From positions 62,001 to 126,000 of the forward strand of contig JAYRMR010000006.1 of the NCBI GenBank assembly GCA_041912595.1: a DNA stretch of 64,000 nucleotides, in the 5' to 3' direction. The notes beneath the pieces are model-generated. The model saw only the letters and a list, made by a program, of their open reading frames with translations. It did no database searches and was not told the origin of the DNA. Origin of the DNA: Roseateles_B sp041912595 (lineage in GTDB: Bacteria > Pseudomonadota > Gammaproteobacteria > Burkholderiales > Burkholderiaceae_C). The translations under genes were made by a program, and so were the position numbers. Positions 9,035 to 17,102 of the stretch are shown in pieces (within the stretch, counting starts at the first letter, position 1; each line of letters begins with the position of its first letter).

Positions 9035-9285
9035 GCTCCATCACCGTCCGATATTTCGCGTCCCTGCGCGAGGCCCTGGGGGAGCAGGAAACGCTGCCCT
9101 GGCAGGACGGCCAGACCCTGGGCCAGCTGCGGGATGCACTGCTGGCCCGCGGCGAGCCCCACGCCAGCGCGCTGGCCCGCACGCGTGCCGTGCGCTGCGC
9201 CCTGAACCAGCAGCTGGCCAAGGAATCGGCGCCCATCCCCGCGGGCGCCGAGGTGGCCTTCTTCCCGCCGGTCACGGGCGGCTGA
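9031..9285 (+). CDS. moaD: Molybdopterin synthase sulfur-carrier subunit MoaD
   Basis: An 84-residue beta-grasp protein ending in the Gly-Gly tail (FFPPVTGG) that becomes the thiocarboxylate donating sulfur to precursor Z. The amino end MSSITVRYFASLREALG is typical. The ATG overlaps the moeA stop by four bases. The catalytic subunit gene moaE, which commonly follows, is not here; speD is next. MoaE must be encoded elsewhere. Confidence 0.92.
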   Translation: MSSITVRYFASLREALGEQETLPWQDGQTLGQLRDALLARGEPHASALARTRAVRCALNQQLAKESAPIPAGAEVAFFPPVTGG

Positions 9286-9304
9286 CGCGCTGCGCCGGTC
9301 CGCT

Positions 9305-9679
9305 ATGCAAGGCCTGCACCTCACCGCCGACCTGCGGGGCTGCGATCCGCACCAGCCGCTGATGACGGACCCCGTCGCGCTGCGCGAGGCCTGCACGCAG
9401 GCCGTCGCCGCAGCGGGGCTGGGCGCCGTCGCCGAGCTCTTTCACCGCTTCACGCCGGCGGTCGAGGGCGAGGCCAGCGGCATCACGGGCGTCGTGCTGC
9501 TGGCGGAGTCCCACCTTGCGATTCACACCTGGCCCGAGCTGGACGGGGTGACGCTGGACGTCTACGTCTGCAATTACGGCGCGGACAACAGCGACAAGGC
9601 CCGGCGGCTGATGGACGCGCTGGTCACGGCCTTCGCGCCGGCCGAGGTGCTGCACCAGGCGCTGCACCGCGGCGCCTGA
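9305..9679 (+). CDS. speD: S-adenosylmethionine decarboxylase proenzyme (SpeH/SpeD, short prokaryotic class)
   Basis: A 124-residue proenzyme of the short class, which self-cleaves to create a pyruvoyl cofactor and decarboxylates S-adenosylmethionine to give the aminopropyl donor for spermidine. The cleavage and catalytic region is AESHLAIHTWPE, with E68, the pyruvoyl-forming S69 and H70; the catalytic Cys is in YVCNYG at C89. It follows moaD after a 19-base gap, an odd neighbour for a cofactor gene. In some genomes a gene of this type accompanies the membrane spermidine synthase cluster, which here lies about 12 kb away on the other strand. Confidence 0.93.
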   Translation: MQGLHLTADLRGCDPHQPLMTDPVALREACTQAVAAAGLGAVAELFHRFTPAVEGEASGITGVVLLAESHLAIHTWPELDGVTLDVYVCNYGADNSDKARRLMDALVTAFAPAEVLHQALHRGA

Positions 9680-9727
9680 GCCGCCCGCCGCCCGCCGCCA
9701 TCAGCCGGTTCATCCCGTTCATCCCGT

Positions 9728-10471
9728 TCAGCGCCCGGCCGCCGTGCGCGCCAGCCACGCCGTCGGGGACAGGCCCATCCGCGCCTTGAACAGCGTCACG
9801 AAGGCGCTGAGGCTCTCGTAGCCCACGGCCAGCGCCACGGTCGTGACCGGCTGCCCCGCCACCAGCCGCTCCAGGGCCAGCATCAGCCGCGCCTGCTGCC
9901 GCCACTGCGCCCAACTCAGGCCGGTCTCGGCCAGGAAGCGCCGCGTGAGGGTGCGGCGGCTCGTGTGCAGGCGCGCGGCCCAGTCGTCGAGGCCGGACCG
10001 GTCATCCGGCTGCGCCAGCAGCTGCTCGCACAGGCGCCGCAGCCGCGGCTCCGCGGGCATCGGCACGCCCAGCGCCTCGTGGGGCGCCCGCTGGAGGAGA
10101 TCGGCCAGGACGGCCCCGTAGGCCGCGTGCCGGCAGCGGTCCGCATCGCCATGCATCTCGGTGAGCAGGGCGTCCAGCAGCGGCGTGCAGCGCACGAGCT
10201 TCCAGTCGCCCGGCAGATGGGCGGCGGCCCAGCCCGCGTCCACATAGAAATTGACGCCGCGCGTCGGGCCCTGGAAGACCGCGCCATGCAGCGCGTGCGG
10301 CGGCACCCAGCCCACGCAGCCCGGCGGCAGCGTCCAGCGCGAGTGTTCGGTGAGCACGGTCACGAGCCCGGTCTCGACGCGCAGCAGCTGGCCGGGCGCA
10401 TGGCGGTGCGGCGCCGGGGCATCGGCGCCTGCATGGCTCAGTGCTTCGCTGTGGATGGGGGAGGGTGGCAT
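9728..10471 (-). CDS. AraC-family transcriptional regulator
   Basis: A 247-residue AraC/XylS regulator. An amino-terminal cupin-type sensor (about 15-100; HRHAPGQLLRVETG, WVPPHALHGAVF) precedes the two helix-turn-helix units at about 155-245 (LDDWAARLHTSRRTLTRRF and TTVALAVGYESLSAFVTLFK). The ATG at 10469-10471 is preferred over an in-frame TTG 51 bases upstream, although neither has a good ribosome site. It is divergent from the inositol-monophosphatase-like gene and may control it. The effector is unknown. Confidence 0.85.
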   Translation of the reverse strand: MPPSPIHSEALSHAGADAPAPHRHAPGQLLRVETGLVTVLTEHSRWTLPPGCVGWVPPHALHGAVFQGPTRGVNFYVDAGWAAAHLPGDWKLVRCTPLLDALLTEMHGDADRCRHAAYGAVLADLLQRAPHEALGVPMPAEPRLRRLCEQLLAQPDDRSGLDDWAARLHTSRRTLTRRFLAETGLSWAQWRQQARLMLALERLVAGQPVTTVALAVGYESLSAFVTLFKARMGLSPTAWLARTAAGR

Positions 10472-10576
10472 GGCGAGGGCCGCTTTGGCCCGATCCCATA
10501 ACGGGTTGGAGCAAAGGCGCAAGTATGGCGCCGCCCGCCGCGGAACACTGCAGCCATCCCTTTCACGGAGTGCCCG

Positions 10577-11413
10577 ATGACTGCTGACCCGACCGCTGAC
10601 CTGACTGCTGACCTACCCGCCAGCCTGGATGCGCCGGCCCTGGATAATCTCCTCGCCGCGGTCGCCGCCGCAGGCCAGCGGCTGCTCGCCGCTCAGCCCG
10701 CGCGAGCCCTGGGCGAGGAGGCCCGGATGCGCCAGTGCTTTGCCGAGGCCTGTGCCGCGGTGCTGCAGGACCTGGGCGCGACGCTGGCCGCCCGCACCCC
10801 GGGCGTGCCGGTCGTCCAGGCCGGGCTCACCCCGGACCGCCTGCCCGAGCTCGACGGGCTCTACTGGCTCTGCGATCCGCTGGACGGTGCGATCCAGTAC
10901 CTGGCCGGCCTGCCGATGTGGACCGTCACGCTGACGCTGATGCAGGGCGCGACGCCGCTGCTGGCCATCGTCAGCGATCCCAGCCTGCAGCGCACCTACC
11001 ACGCCGTGCGGCACGGCGGCGCGTATGGCAATGGGGAGGTCCTGGACTGCGGTGCGCCCCGCGCGCTGGCCTGGGCGACGGTCGGCACCAGCTTTCCCAA
11101 CTGGCCGCGTCGGCCGCAGGCGGAGCTGGATGCCTTTCTGCACAAGCTGGGGAATGTCGTGCCGGCGGTGCTGGCGCAGCGCTGGATCGGCTCGGCGACG
11201 CTGTCGCTGGCGCTCGTGGCCAGTGGCCGGCTCGATGCCTACTGGGAATGCGGCCGCCATCTGGTCGACTGGCTGCCCGGCCTGCTCATCGCCCAGGAGG
11301 CCGGCGCCCGGATCACGAGTCTCGGCGAGCGGCCCCTCGGCGAGCCGGGCTCCGGCCTCGTCGTGGCGGCGGCGCCGATCCACGGGGCGCTGCAGGCACT
11401 GCTGGCCGCCTGA
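10577..11413 (+). CDS. Inositol monophosphatase family protein
   Basis: A 278-residue member of the Mg-dependent IMPase/FBPase superfamily. The metal-binding motif appears as LCDPLDGAIQYLAGLP near residues 95-110, and the second motif as DWLPGLLIAQEAGARIT near 232. The family usually has DxTD and WDxxAG; here the second reads VDWLPG, and the upstream metal-binding Glu motif (GEE or similar before WxxDP) is not obvious. Catalytic competence is therefore uncertain. The substrate cannot be told from sequence; inositol phosphate, 3'-phosphoadenosine compounds and other sugar phosphates are all used by the family. The amino end contains a short repetitive TADPTADLTADLP stretch. Confidence 0.8.
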   Translation: MTADPTADLTADLPASLDAPALDNLLAAVAAAGQRLLAAQPARALGEEARMRQCFAEACAAVLQDLGATLAARTPGVPVVQAGLTPDRLPELDGLYWLCDPLDGAIQYLAGLPMWTVTLTLMQGATPLLAIVSDPSLQRTYHAVRHGGAYGNGEVLDCGAPRALAWATVGTSFPNWPRRPQAELDAFLHKLGNVVPAVLAQRWIGSATLSLALVASGRLDAYWECGRHLVDWLPGLLIAQEAGARITSLGERPLGEPGSGLVVAAAPIHGALQALLAA

Positions 11414-11434
11414 TCCTGCACCGAGCCGGGGCCG

Positions 11435-11920
11435 TCATGCCTCGTCCTTCGTGTCGGCCAGCACGTCCGAGGAGCGATCGCCCAGCCAGTACCGCGCCCC
11501 CGGCCCGCGGCTGCCGGCGGCGTCCTGGGGGTTGTAGAGCCGGCAGCGGGTGAGCGACAGGCAGCCGCAGCCGATGCAGGAGGCGAGGGTGTCCCGCAGA
11601 CGTTCGAGCTCGGCGATGCGCGCCTCCAGCAGCGGCTGCCACGCGCGGGAGAGGCGCTCCCAGTCGCGCGCCGTGGGCGTGCGGGCGTCGGGGAGGGTGG
11701 CGAGGGCGGCGCGGATCTGGTCGAGGTTCAGTCCCACGGTCTGTGCCGCCCGGATGAAGGCCACGCGGCGCAGGTCTCCCCGCGCGAACTGGCGCCGGCC
11801 CGACTCGCTGCGGTGGCTGTGCAGCAGGCCCTGTTCCTCGTAGAAGCGCAGGGCGCTGGCGGCGACGCCGGCACGGCGCGAGAAGTCGCCGATGGGCAGG
11901 AGCGTCGGGGTTGAAGGCAT
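11435..11920 (-). CDS. soxR: Redox-sensing MerR-family activator SoxR
   Basis: A 161-residue MerR-family protein. The winged helix (IGDFSRRAGVAASALRFYEEQGLL) is at the amino end, followed by the dimerisation helix and the cysteine cluster CIGCGCLSLTRC (C115, C118, C120, C126; spacing 2-1-5). That spacing is the SoxR [2Fe-2S] signature. Oxidation of this cluster by redox-cycling compounds switches on transcription. The ATG giving MPSTPTLLPIGDF is preferred over an in-frame start 72 bases upstream, because the longer form would extend through the operator. It is divergent from the questin-oxidase-like gene across a palindromic SoxR box. Confidence 0.93.
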   Translation of the reverse strand: MPSTPTLLPIGDFSRRAGVAASALRFYEEQGLLHSHRSESGRRQFARGDLRRVAFIRAAQTVGLNLDQIRAALATLPDARTPTARDWERLSRAWQPLLEARIAELERLRDTLASCIGCGCLSLTRCRLYNPQDAAGSRGPGARYWLGDRSSDVLADTKDEA

Positions 11921-11966
11921 GGCGGATTCCGGGGTGGCGGCAGACGATCTGCATTCTGCACTTGAC

Positions 11967-11982
11967 TTCAAGTTCACTTGAA
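11967..11982. promoter_or_regulatory. SoxR box
   Basis: The palindrome TTCAAGTTCACTTGAA (TTCAAGT and ACTTGAA around TC) closely matches the known SoxR operator core TCAAGTTAACTTGA. It overlaps a forward -35-like TTGACT (11962-11967) and lies between the divergent soxR and questin-oxidase-like genes. MerR-family activators bind between -35 and -10 in this way. Confidence 0.8.
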
Positions 11983-12029
11983 CTTTCACCATGCCGTCAT
12001 CGTGTCAAACCTTGAACAGGAGATCGGTG

Positions 12030-13142
12030 ATGGACGAAGTGCTGAATCAAACCCTTCCGGTGCAGCAAGGCCCGGCCGCCGGCCGGACCGGCTCGCTGGC
12101 GCTGCTGCACCGGCGGCTGGACGAGGCGCAGGCCTTCGGCCCGGCCTATGACGGCGCCATGAGCAATCACCTCCCGATGGCCCTGCATGCGGCCTGGGAG
12201 ATGGGCGCGGAGGCCGAGCGCCTGCAGCGCCTGGTGGATGGGGATCGCCTCAAGCTGGAAGCGGCAACACCTGCCTCTGCGGCCGTCGAGGCCGACGCCC
12301 GGCGCGCGGCCGAGTCGCTGCAAACGGGCATCGGCGCTGCCGACGAGTGGCTGATCCACCGCGGTCAGCCGGCGGACTATCCCTGGCTGCAGGCCTATTT
12401 CTCGGCCCTGCTGGCCGGCCTGACGCCCCGGGCGGTGCTGGCCGCGCATCTGCCGGTCCTGCTGGGCGCCCCCCATGCCTTCGCCTTCCATGGCCTGATC
12501 CGGGTGGCCCATGCGGTGGAGAGCGCGCACACCGCCGAGCTGGCGGCGGCGCTGGCCACCTGGGCCGCCTGGTGGGAGTTGCTGCCCGCCGGGCCGCGCG
12601 GCGGCGAGCCGCTGGCGCCCGCCGCCTGGGCCGAGGCCCTGCGCGAGCAGGCGCGCGCCTGGCGCAGCGAGCTGCCGATGATCCAGTTCCGCATGCGCAT
12701 CGCCGCCGGCACACCCATCTACGCGGCGCTGGCTGAGCGGCTCGCGCCTGCCGCCTCCCTGGCCGAGCGGCGCGAACAGCTCCTGGCCGTGGCGCGCGAG
12801 GCCTATCTGCACAGCCGCAACTTCACCGTGCTGCACCTGATCACCGGCCTGCGTGCGCTGCGCGTGCTGCTCCCGGCCTTGCCGCCGCACATCGATCCCC
12901 GGCCCCTCATCGACGCGTTGGACCGCGCCGCCGTCGCCGGCTGGCTGGCGGGGCGCGTGCAATGGCAGGACGAGGCGCCGGCCTCGGCGCCGCTGCCGTG
13001 GCCGGCCCTGCACCGCGCGGCCCTGGCGCAGTCGGACGAGCACGTGATCAAGGGCGTGCACGCCTGCTGGCAGGAGGACCTGCGGGCGCCGCATCCGCAC
13101 TGGCGGCGGGTCGCGGCGCGGATGCTGGAGGGCCGGGCCTGA
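12030..13142 (+). CDS. Questin oxidase-like protein (DUF4243 family), probable SoxR target
   Basis: A 370-residue protein of the questin-oxidase-like family. Visible family features are YDGAMSNHLPMALHAAWEMGA near residue 40 (split here as YDGAMSNHLPMAL), the central HGLIRVAHAVES, and the C-terminal YLHSRNFTVLHLITGLRALR and HVIKGVHACW blocks with conserved His residues. The fungal founder opens the anthraquinone questin by a Baeyer-Villiger-type oxidation; bacterial members are uncharacterised. The ATG is chosen for the CAGGAGA ribosome site 7 bases upstream, not the in-frame ATG at 11991 that lies in the promoter. The SoxR box upstream suggests induction by redox-active compounds, so quinone detoxification is a reasonable guess. 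Confidence 0.8.
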   Translation: MDEVLNQTLPVQQGPAAGRTGSLALLHRRLDEAQAFGPAYDGAMSNHLPMALHAAWEMGAEAERLQRLVDGDRLKLEAATPASAAVEADARRAAESLQTGIGAADEWLIHRGQPADYPWLQAYFSALLAGLTPRAVLAAHLPVLLGAPHAFAFHGLIRVAHAVESAHTAELAAALATWAAWWELLPAGPRGGEPLAPAAWAEALREQARAWRSELPMIQFRMRIAAGTPIYAALAERLAPAASLAERREQLLAVAREAYLHSRNFTVLHLITGLRALRVLLPALPPHIDPRPLIDALDRAAVAGWLAGRVQWQDEAPASAPLPWPALHRAALAQSDEHVIKGVHACWQEDLRAPHPHWRRVAARMLEGRA

Positions 13143-13202
13143 ATTGGCAAGGCGGGCTTGATAATCGGGCCCTCCCGGCTTGATCCATCTCCAGACCCCG
13201 CC

Positions 13203-14180
13203 ATGGCCCAGAACGAACTGCGCACCCTGTCCGTCTTCGTCAAGACCGCCGAGCTGGGCAGCCTGCGCCGTGCCGCGGCCGCCGAGGGCATCAGCCCGCA
13301 GGCCGCCAGCCAGGCGCTGGCCCAGCTGGAGCAGAAGCTGGGCGCGCGGCTCTTCCACCGCACCACGCGCAACATGTCGCTGACGGACGAGGGCCGGCTC
13401 TTCATGGACGCCGCGCTTCCTGCGCTGCAGGGGCTGGAACGCGCCTTCCAGGTCGTGCGCCAGGCGCGGGACGAGGTGGCGGGGCCGCTGCGCATCGTGG
13501 GCCCGCGCTCCAGCTTCCAGCCCGTGATCAGCGCCCTGCTGGACGAGTTCTGCCGCCGCCACCCGGACGCCCACCCCGACGTGCTGCTGGACGATCGCAT
13601 CGGCAACTGGGTCGAGGACCGCGTGGACGTGGGCTTTCGCGTAGGCTCGGCACCGGCCGACGGCGTCATCGCGCGGCGGCTCTTTCCCCTGCAGATGATC
13701 ATCTGCGCCGCCCCGGCCTACCTGGAGCGCCACGGCGCGCCGGACAGCCTCGGCGCGCTGGCCTCGCACCTGTGCAGCGGCTTCCGGCTGCCGTCCACGG
13801 GGCGGCTCATGGCCTGGCCCGTGAAGGTGGATGGCGTGACGACGGAGCAGGAGGTGCTGGCCGGCTTCTCCACCAACGAGGAAGGACTGGAGCTGGGCGC
13901 CATCCTCTCGGGGCGCGCGCTCGGCCAGGTCAGCGGCATCATGGGCGCGGCGCATCTGCGCGCGGGGCGGCTCGTGCCGCTGCTCACCCAGCACGTGGCC
14001 GACCAGTACGGCCTGCACATCTACTGGGGCAGCCGCGTCGCCCAGACCGCGCGGGTGCGGGCCTTCATCGACCTCGCCATCGAGCGGCTCGCCGGCAACA
14101 CGGACTACGTGCTGACGGCGCAGGAGCTGGCGCGCCTGGAGGCCGAAGGGCGCCGCCGACACCCGCCTCCCGTGGCTTGA
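13203..14180 (+). CDS. LysR-family transcriptional regulator
   Basis: A 325-residue LysR regulator: winged helix-turn-helix at residues 4-62 (LRTLSVFVKTAELGSLRRAA, then ISPQAASQALAQLEQKLG and RLFHRTTRNMSLT), then a periplasmic-binding-like effector domain (about 88-300). It belongs to the branch near AaeR/DhaR-like single-gene regulators. It lies directly upstream of, and in the same direction as, the molybdenum hydroxylase operon, so it is a candidate regulator of that operon. The ATG at 13203 is preferred because upstream extension adds an unconserved leader. The effector is unknown. Confidence 0.88.
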   Translation: MAQNELRTLSVFVKTAELGSLRRAAAAEGISPQAASQALAQLEQKLGARLFHRTTRNMSLTDEGRLFMDAALPALQGLERAFQVVRQARDEVAGPLRIVGPRSSFQPVISALLDEFCRRHPDAHPDVLLDDRIGNWVEDRVDVGFRVGSAPADGVIARRLFPLQMIICAAPAYLERHGAPDSLGALASHLCSGFRLPSTGRLMAWPVKVDGVTTEQEVLAGFSTNEEGLELGAILSGRALGQVSGIMGAAHLRAGRLVPLLTQHVADQYGLHIYWGSRVAQTARVRAFIDLAIERLAGNTDYVLTAQELARLEAEGRRRHPPPVA

Positions 14181-14194
14181 TTCGAAAGCTGTGC

Positions 14195-14223
14195 TTGACA
14201 GTCCCGCAAGCGGCGCGGGCTAG
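14195..14223 (+). promoter_or_regulatory. Candidate promoter of the molybdenum hydroxylase operon
   Basis: A perfect -35 TTGACA (14195-14200) lies in the 160-base gap before the 2Fe-2S subunit gene. The -10 at 17 bases (GGCTAG) is poor, which would fit a promoter needing an activator such as the adjacent LysR protein. A TTCGAA palindrome lies just upstream (14181-14186). Confidence 0.35.
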
Positions 14224-14340
14224 GCGACGGGCGGGGAAGCGCCTACATTCAGCGGCTGATTCCCTGGCCGCACCTCTGTTCGGGTGGCGGCCCCGGGCGC
14301 TTCCTTCCCCGTCCTTTCCTCACCGCGGAGACCCGACGCC

Positions 14341-14814
14341 ATGACCCAGCTTCACGTCAACGGCCGCGAGCACCAGCTCGACATCGACCCCGGCACCCCC
14401 GTCCTCTGGGCCCTGCGAGACAACCTCGGCCTGTGCGGCAGCAAGTTCGGCTGCGGCGCGGCCCTGTGCGGCGCCTGCACGGTGCATGTGGACGGCCAGG
14501 CCGTCCGCTCCTGCGTGACGCCGGTCTCCGCCGTCGAGGGCAAGCCCATCACCACCATCGAGGCCGTGACGGCCGGGGGCGACCGCGTCGGCGATGCCGT
14601 CCATGCCGCCTGGGTGAAGCACGACGTCGCGCAGTGCGGCTACTGCCAGAGCGGGCAGATCATGTCGGCCACGGCCTTCCTCAAGAGCCTGCCCAAGGGC
14701 AAGCAGCCGAGCGCCGCCGAGATCGACGCCGCCATGGCCGGCAACATCTGCCGCTGCGGCACCTATGCCCGCATCCGCGCCGCCGTGGCCGACGCCGCCC
14801 GCGCCCTGGCCTGA
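14341..14814 (+). CDS. [2Fe-2S] subunit of a xanthine-dehydrogenase-family molybdenum hydroxylase (IorA-like)
   Basis: A 157-residue small subunit carrying both iron-sulfur clusters of the family. The plant-ferredoxin-type cluster is CGSKFGCGAALCGACTV plus a Cys in RSCVTP (about residues 37-61). The all-helical second domain has AQCGYCQSGQIM and AGNICRCGTYAR (about 98-145). The length and order match the alpha subunit of isoquinoline 1-oxidoreductase and related two-subunit aldehyde or N-heterocycle hydroxylases, which lack a FAD subunit and pass electrons to a cytochrome or quinone. It is the first gene of the operon. Confidence 0.9.
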   Translation: MTQLHVNGREHQLDIDPGTPVLWALRDNLGLCGSKFGCGAALCGACTVHVDGQAVRSCVTPVSAVEGKPITTIEAVTAGGDRVGDAVHAAWVKHDVAQCGYCQSGQIMSATAFLKSLPKGKQPSAAEIDAAMAGNICRCGTYARIRAAVADAARALA

Positions 14815-14825
14815 AGGAGATCGCC

Positions 14826-17090
14826 ATGCTGAACCATCACCTGTCTCCCGACCAGACCGCCGCGCTGCCGCTCGAGATGCCTCGCGCACTGCAGCATATC
14901 CTGGCCCGCCAGTCCGCCGCGCCGGAATCCGCCGGCCTGAGCCGCCGCGGCTTCCTCAAGGTCAGCGGCGGCGCCGGCTTCGCGCTGGGCCTGGCCCCGC
15001 TGGCCGCCACCGCCGCCGGCGAGGCCGCGCCTGCGGGTCTGAAGCCTTTCCAGCAGCCGACGTCCTTTGTGCGCATCGCCACGGACGGCACGGTCACCGT
15101 CATGATCAACCGCCTGGAATTCGGCCAGGGCGTGCAGACGGCGCTGCCGATGATCCTCGCGGAGGAGCTCGACGCCGATTGGTCCCGCGTGCGCGGCGAA
15201 CTGGGCAGCAACGATCCCGCCTTCGTCGATCCGGGCTTCGGCATGCACATCACGGGCGGCTCGAATTCCATCAAGAACAGCTTCATGCAGTACCGCGAGC
15301 TGGGCGCCCGCGCCCGCGCGATGCTGCTGGGCGCCGCGGCCGCCCGCTGGAGCGTGCCGGTGGCCAGCCTGCGCACGGAGCAGGGCCAGGTCATCGCCGC
15401 CGACGGCCGCCGCGCCGGTTACGGGGAGCTTGCCGAAGCCGCCATGGCCCAGCCGGTGCCGGAGCAGGTCACGCTCAAGGATCCCAAGGACTTCCGCCTG
15501 ATCGGCAAGCCCACGAACCGCCTGGACAGCAAGGCCAAGAGCAGCGGCCGGCAGGACTTCGGCATCGACGTGCGCCTGCCCGGGCAGCTGACGGCCGTGG
15601 TGGCCCGCCCGCCGGTCTTCGGCGCGAAGCCGCGCACGGTGGACGACAGCGCCGCCCGCGCCATCCGCGGCGTGAAGGCCGTGCTGCGCGTGCCGCTGGA
15701 CCGCGGCGCCGAGGGCATCGCCGTCATCGCCGAGGGCTACTGGCCCGCCAAGCAGGGACGTGACGCCCTGAAGATCGACTGGGACACGAGCGGCGTCGAG
15801 AAGGTCGACAGCCAGAAGCAGCTCGCGGCCTACCGGCGCATGGCCCGCGAGGACGGCCCGGAGCACTTCAAGGCGGACATGGCCCCGATGGCCAAGGCCC
15901 CGCACAAGATCCAGGCCGAGTTCCACTTCCCCTACCTGGCGCATGCGCCGATGGAGCCGCTCAACTGCACGGTGCAGTGGCGCCCGGACGGCGCGACGCT
16001 GTGGGTGGGCACCCAGTTCCCCGGCGTGGACGGCATGGCCGCGGCGCGCGTGCTGGGCCTCAAGCCCGAGCAGGTGGCGGTGAAGGTGCAGATGGCCGGC
16101 GGCGGCTTCGGTCGCCGCGCCACGCCCACGAGCGACTTCGTGGTGGAGGCCTGCGCCGTCGCCAAGGCCGCCCGCGCGGCGGGCCTGGACGCACCCATCA
16201 AGACGCAGTGGAGCCGCGAGGACGACATCCACGGCGGCTACTACCGCCCCATGCACCTGCACCAGGCGCACCTGGGCTTTGACAAGGCCGGCAACGTGCT
16301 CGCCTGGGACCACGTCATCGTCGGCCAGTCCATCGTGAGCGGCACGATGTTCGAGGGCTTCATGGTCAAGAACGGCATCGACCACACGGCCGTCGAAGGC
16401 ATGAAGGAGCCCTATCCCTTCCCGATGCGGCTGCGCGTGCATCACCCCAAGGAGAACGTGCCGGTGCTGTGGTGGCGCAGCGTGGGCTCCACCCACACGG
16501 CCTTTGTGATGGAGACGCTCGTCGATGAGATCGCCGCCCGGACGAAGCAGGACCCGGTGGCCTACCGCCTGCGCATGTTCGGCGACAAGCACCCGCGCCA
16601 CCGCGCCGCGCTGGAGCTGGCCGTGGCCCAGAGCGGCTACGGCAAGCGCAAGCTGCCCGCAGGCCGCGCCTGGGGCGTGGCGGTGCATGAGTCCTTCGAG
16701 ACGGTGGTGGCCTATGTGGTCGAGGCCTCCGTGAAGAAGGGCCAGCCGGTGCTGCACCAGGTGACGGCCGGCGTGCACTGCAACCTGGCCGTGAACCCGC
16801 GCACCATCGAGGCGCAGGTGCAGGGCGCGGCGCTGATGGGCCTGGGCATGTGCCTGCCCGGCGCGGCCATCACCTTCAAGGATGGCGTGGTCGAGCAGAG
16901 CAACTTCGGCGACTACGTGGTGGCGCGCATGCCCGACATGCCGGCCATCGCCGTGCACATCGTGCCCAGCGCCGAGCCGCCCAAGGGCATGGGCGAGCCC
17001 GGCCTGCCGCCGCTCGCGCCGGCCTTCGCCAACGCCATCGCCCGGGTGACCGGCAAGCCGCAGCGTTCGCTGCCCTTCAAGCTCGCCTGA
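14826..17090 (+). CDS. Molybdopterin-binding subunit of a xanthine-dehydrogenase-family hydroxylase (IorB-like), Tat-exported
   Basis: A 754-residue large subunit. A twin-arginine signal, LSRRGFLKVSGGAGFALGLA, lies near residues 38-57 after a longer-than-usual leader, so the folded complex is probably moved to the periplasm together with the small subunit. Cofactor-binding features are LEFGQGVQTALPM, QMAGGGFGRRA near residue 420, and the C-terminal KGMGEPGLPPLAPAFANA, which holds the catalytic Glu. The start has AAGGAGA 6 bases upstream. Substrate cannot be read from the sequence; aldehydes and N-heterocycles are used by relatives. Confidence 0.9.
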   Translation: MLNHHLSPDQTAALPLEMPRALQHILARQSAAPESAGLSRRGFLKVSGGAGFALGLAPLAATAAGEAAPAGLKPFQQPTSFVRIATDGTVTVMINRLEFGQGVQTALPMILAEELDADWSRVRGELGSNDPAFVDPGFGMHITGGSNSIKNSFMQYRELGARARAMLLGAAAARWSVPVASLRTEQGQVIAADGRRAGYGELAEAAMAQPVPEQVTLKDPKDFRLIGKPTNRLDSKAKSSGRQDFGIDVRLPGQLTAVVARPPVFGAKPRTVDDSAARAIRGVKAVLRVPLDRGAEGIAVIAEGYWPAKQGRDALKIDWDTSGVEKVDSQKQLAAYRRMAREDGPEHFKADMAPMAKAPHKIQAEFHFPYLAHAPMEPLNCTVQWRPDGATLWVGTQFPGVDGMAAARVLGLKPEQVAVKVQMAGGGFGRRATPTSDFVVEACAVAKAARAAGLDAPIKTQWSREDDIHGGYYRPMHLHQAHLGFDKAGNVLAWDHVIVGQSIVSGTMFEGFMVKNGIDHTAVEGMKEPYPFPMRLRVHHPKENVPVLWWRSVGSTHTAFVMETLVDEIAARTKQDPVAYRLRMFGDKHPRHRAALELAVAQSGYGKRKLPAGRAWGVAVHESFETVVAYVVEASVKKGQPVLHQVTAGVHCNLAVNPRTIEAQVQGAALMGLGMCLPGAAITFKDGVVEQSNFGDYVVARMPDMPAIAVHIVPSAEPPKGMGEPGLPPLAPAFANAIARVTGKPQRSLPFKLA

Positions 17091-17102
17091 GACCGCCGCC
17101 GC

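Noticed and set aside
11991..12029. Upstream in-frame start for the questin-oxidase-like protein
   Set aside because: It overlaps the SoxR promoter region, lacks a ribosome site, and the next ATG has CAGGAGA at ideal spacing.
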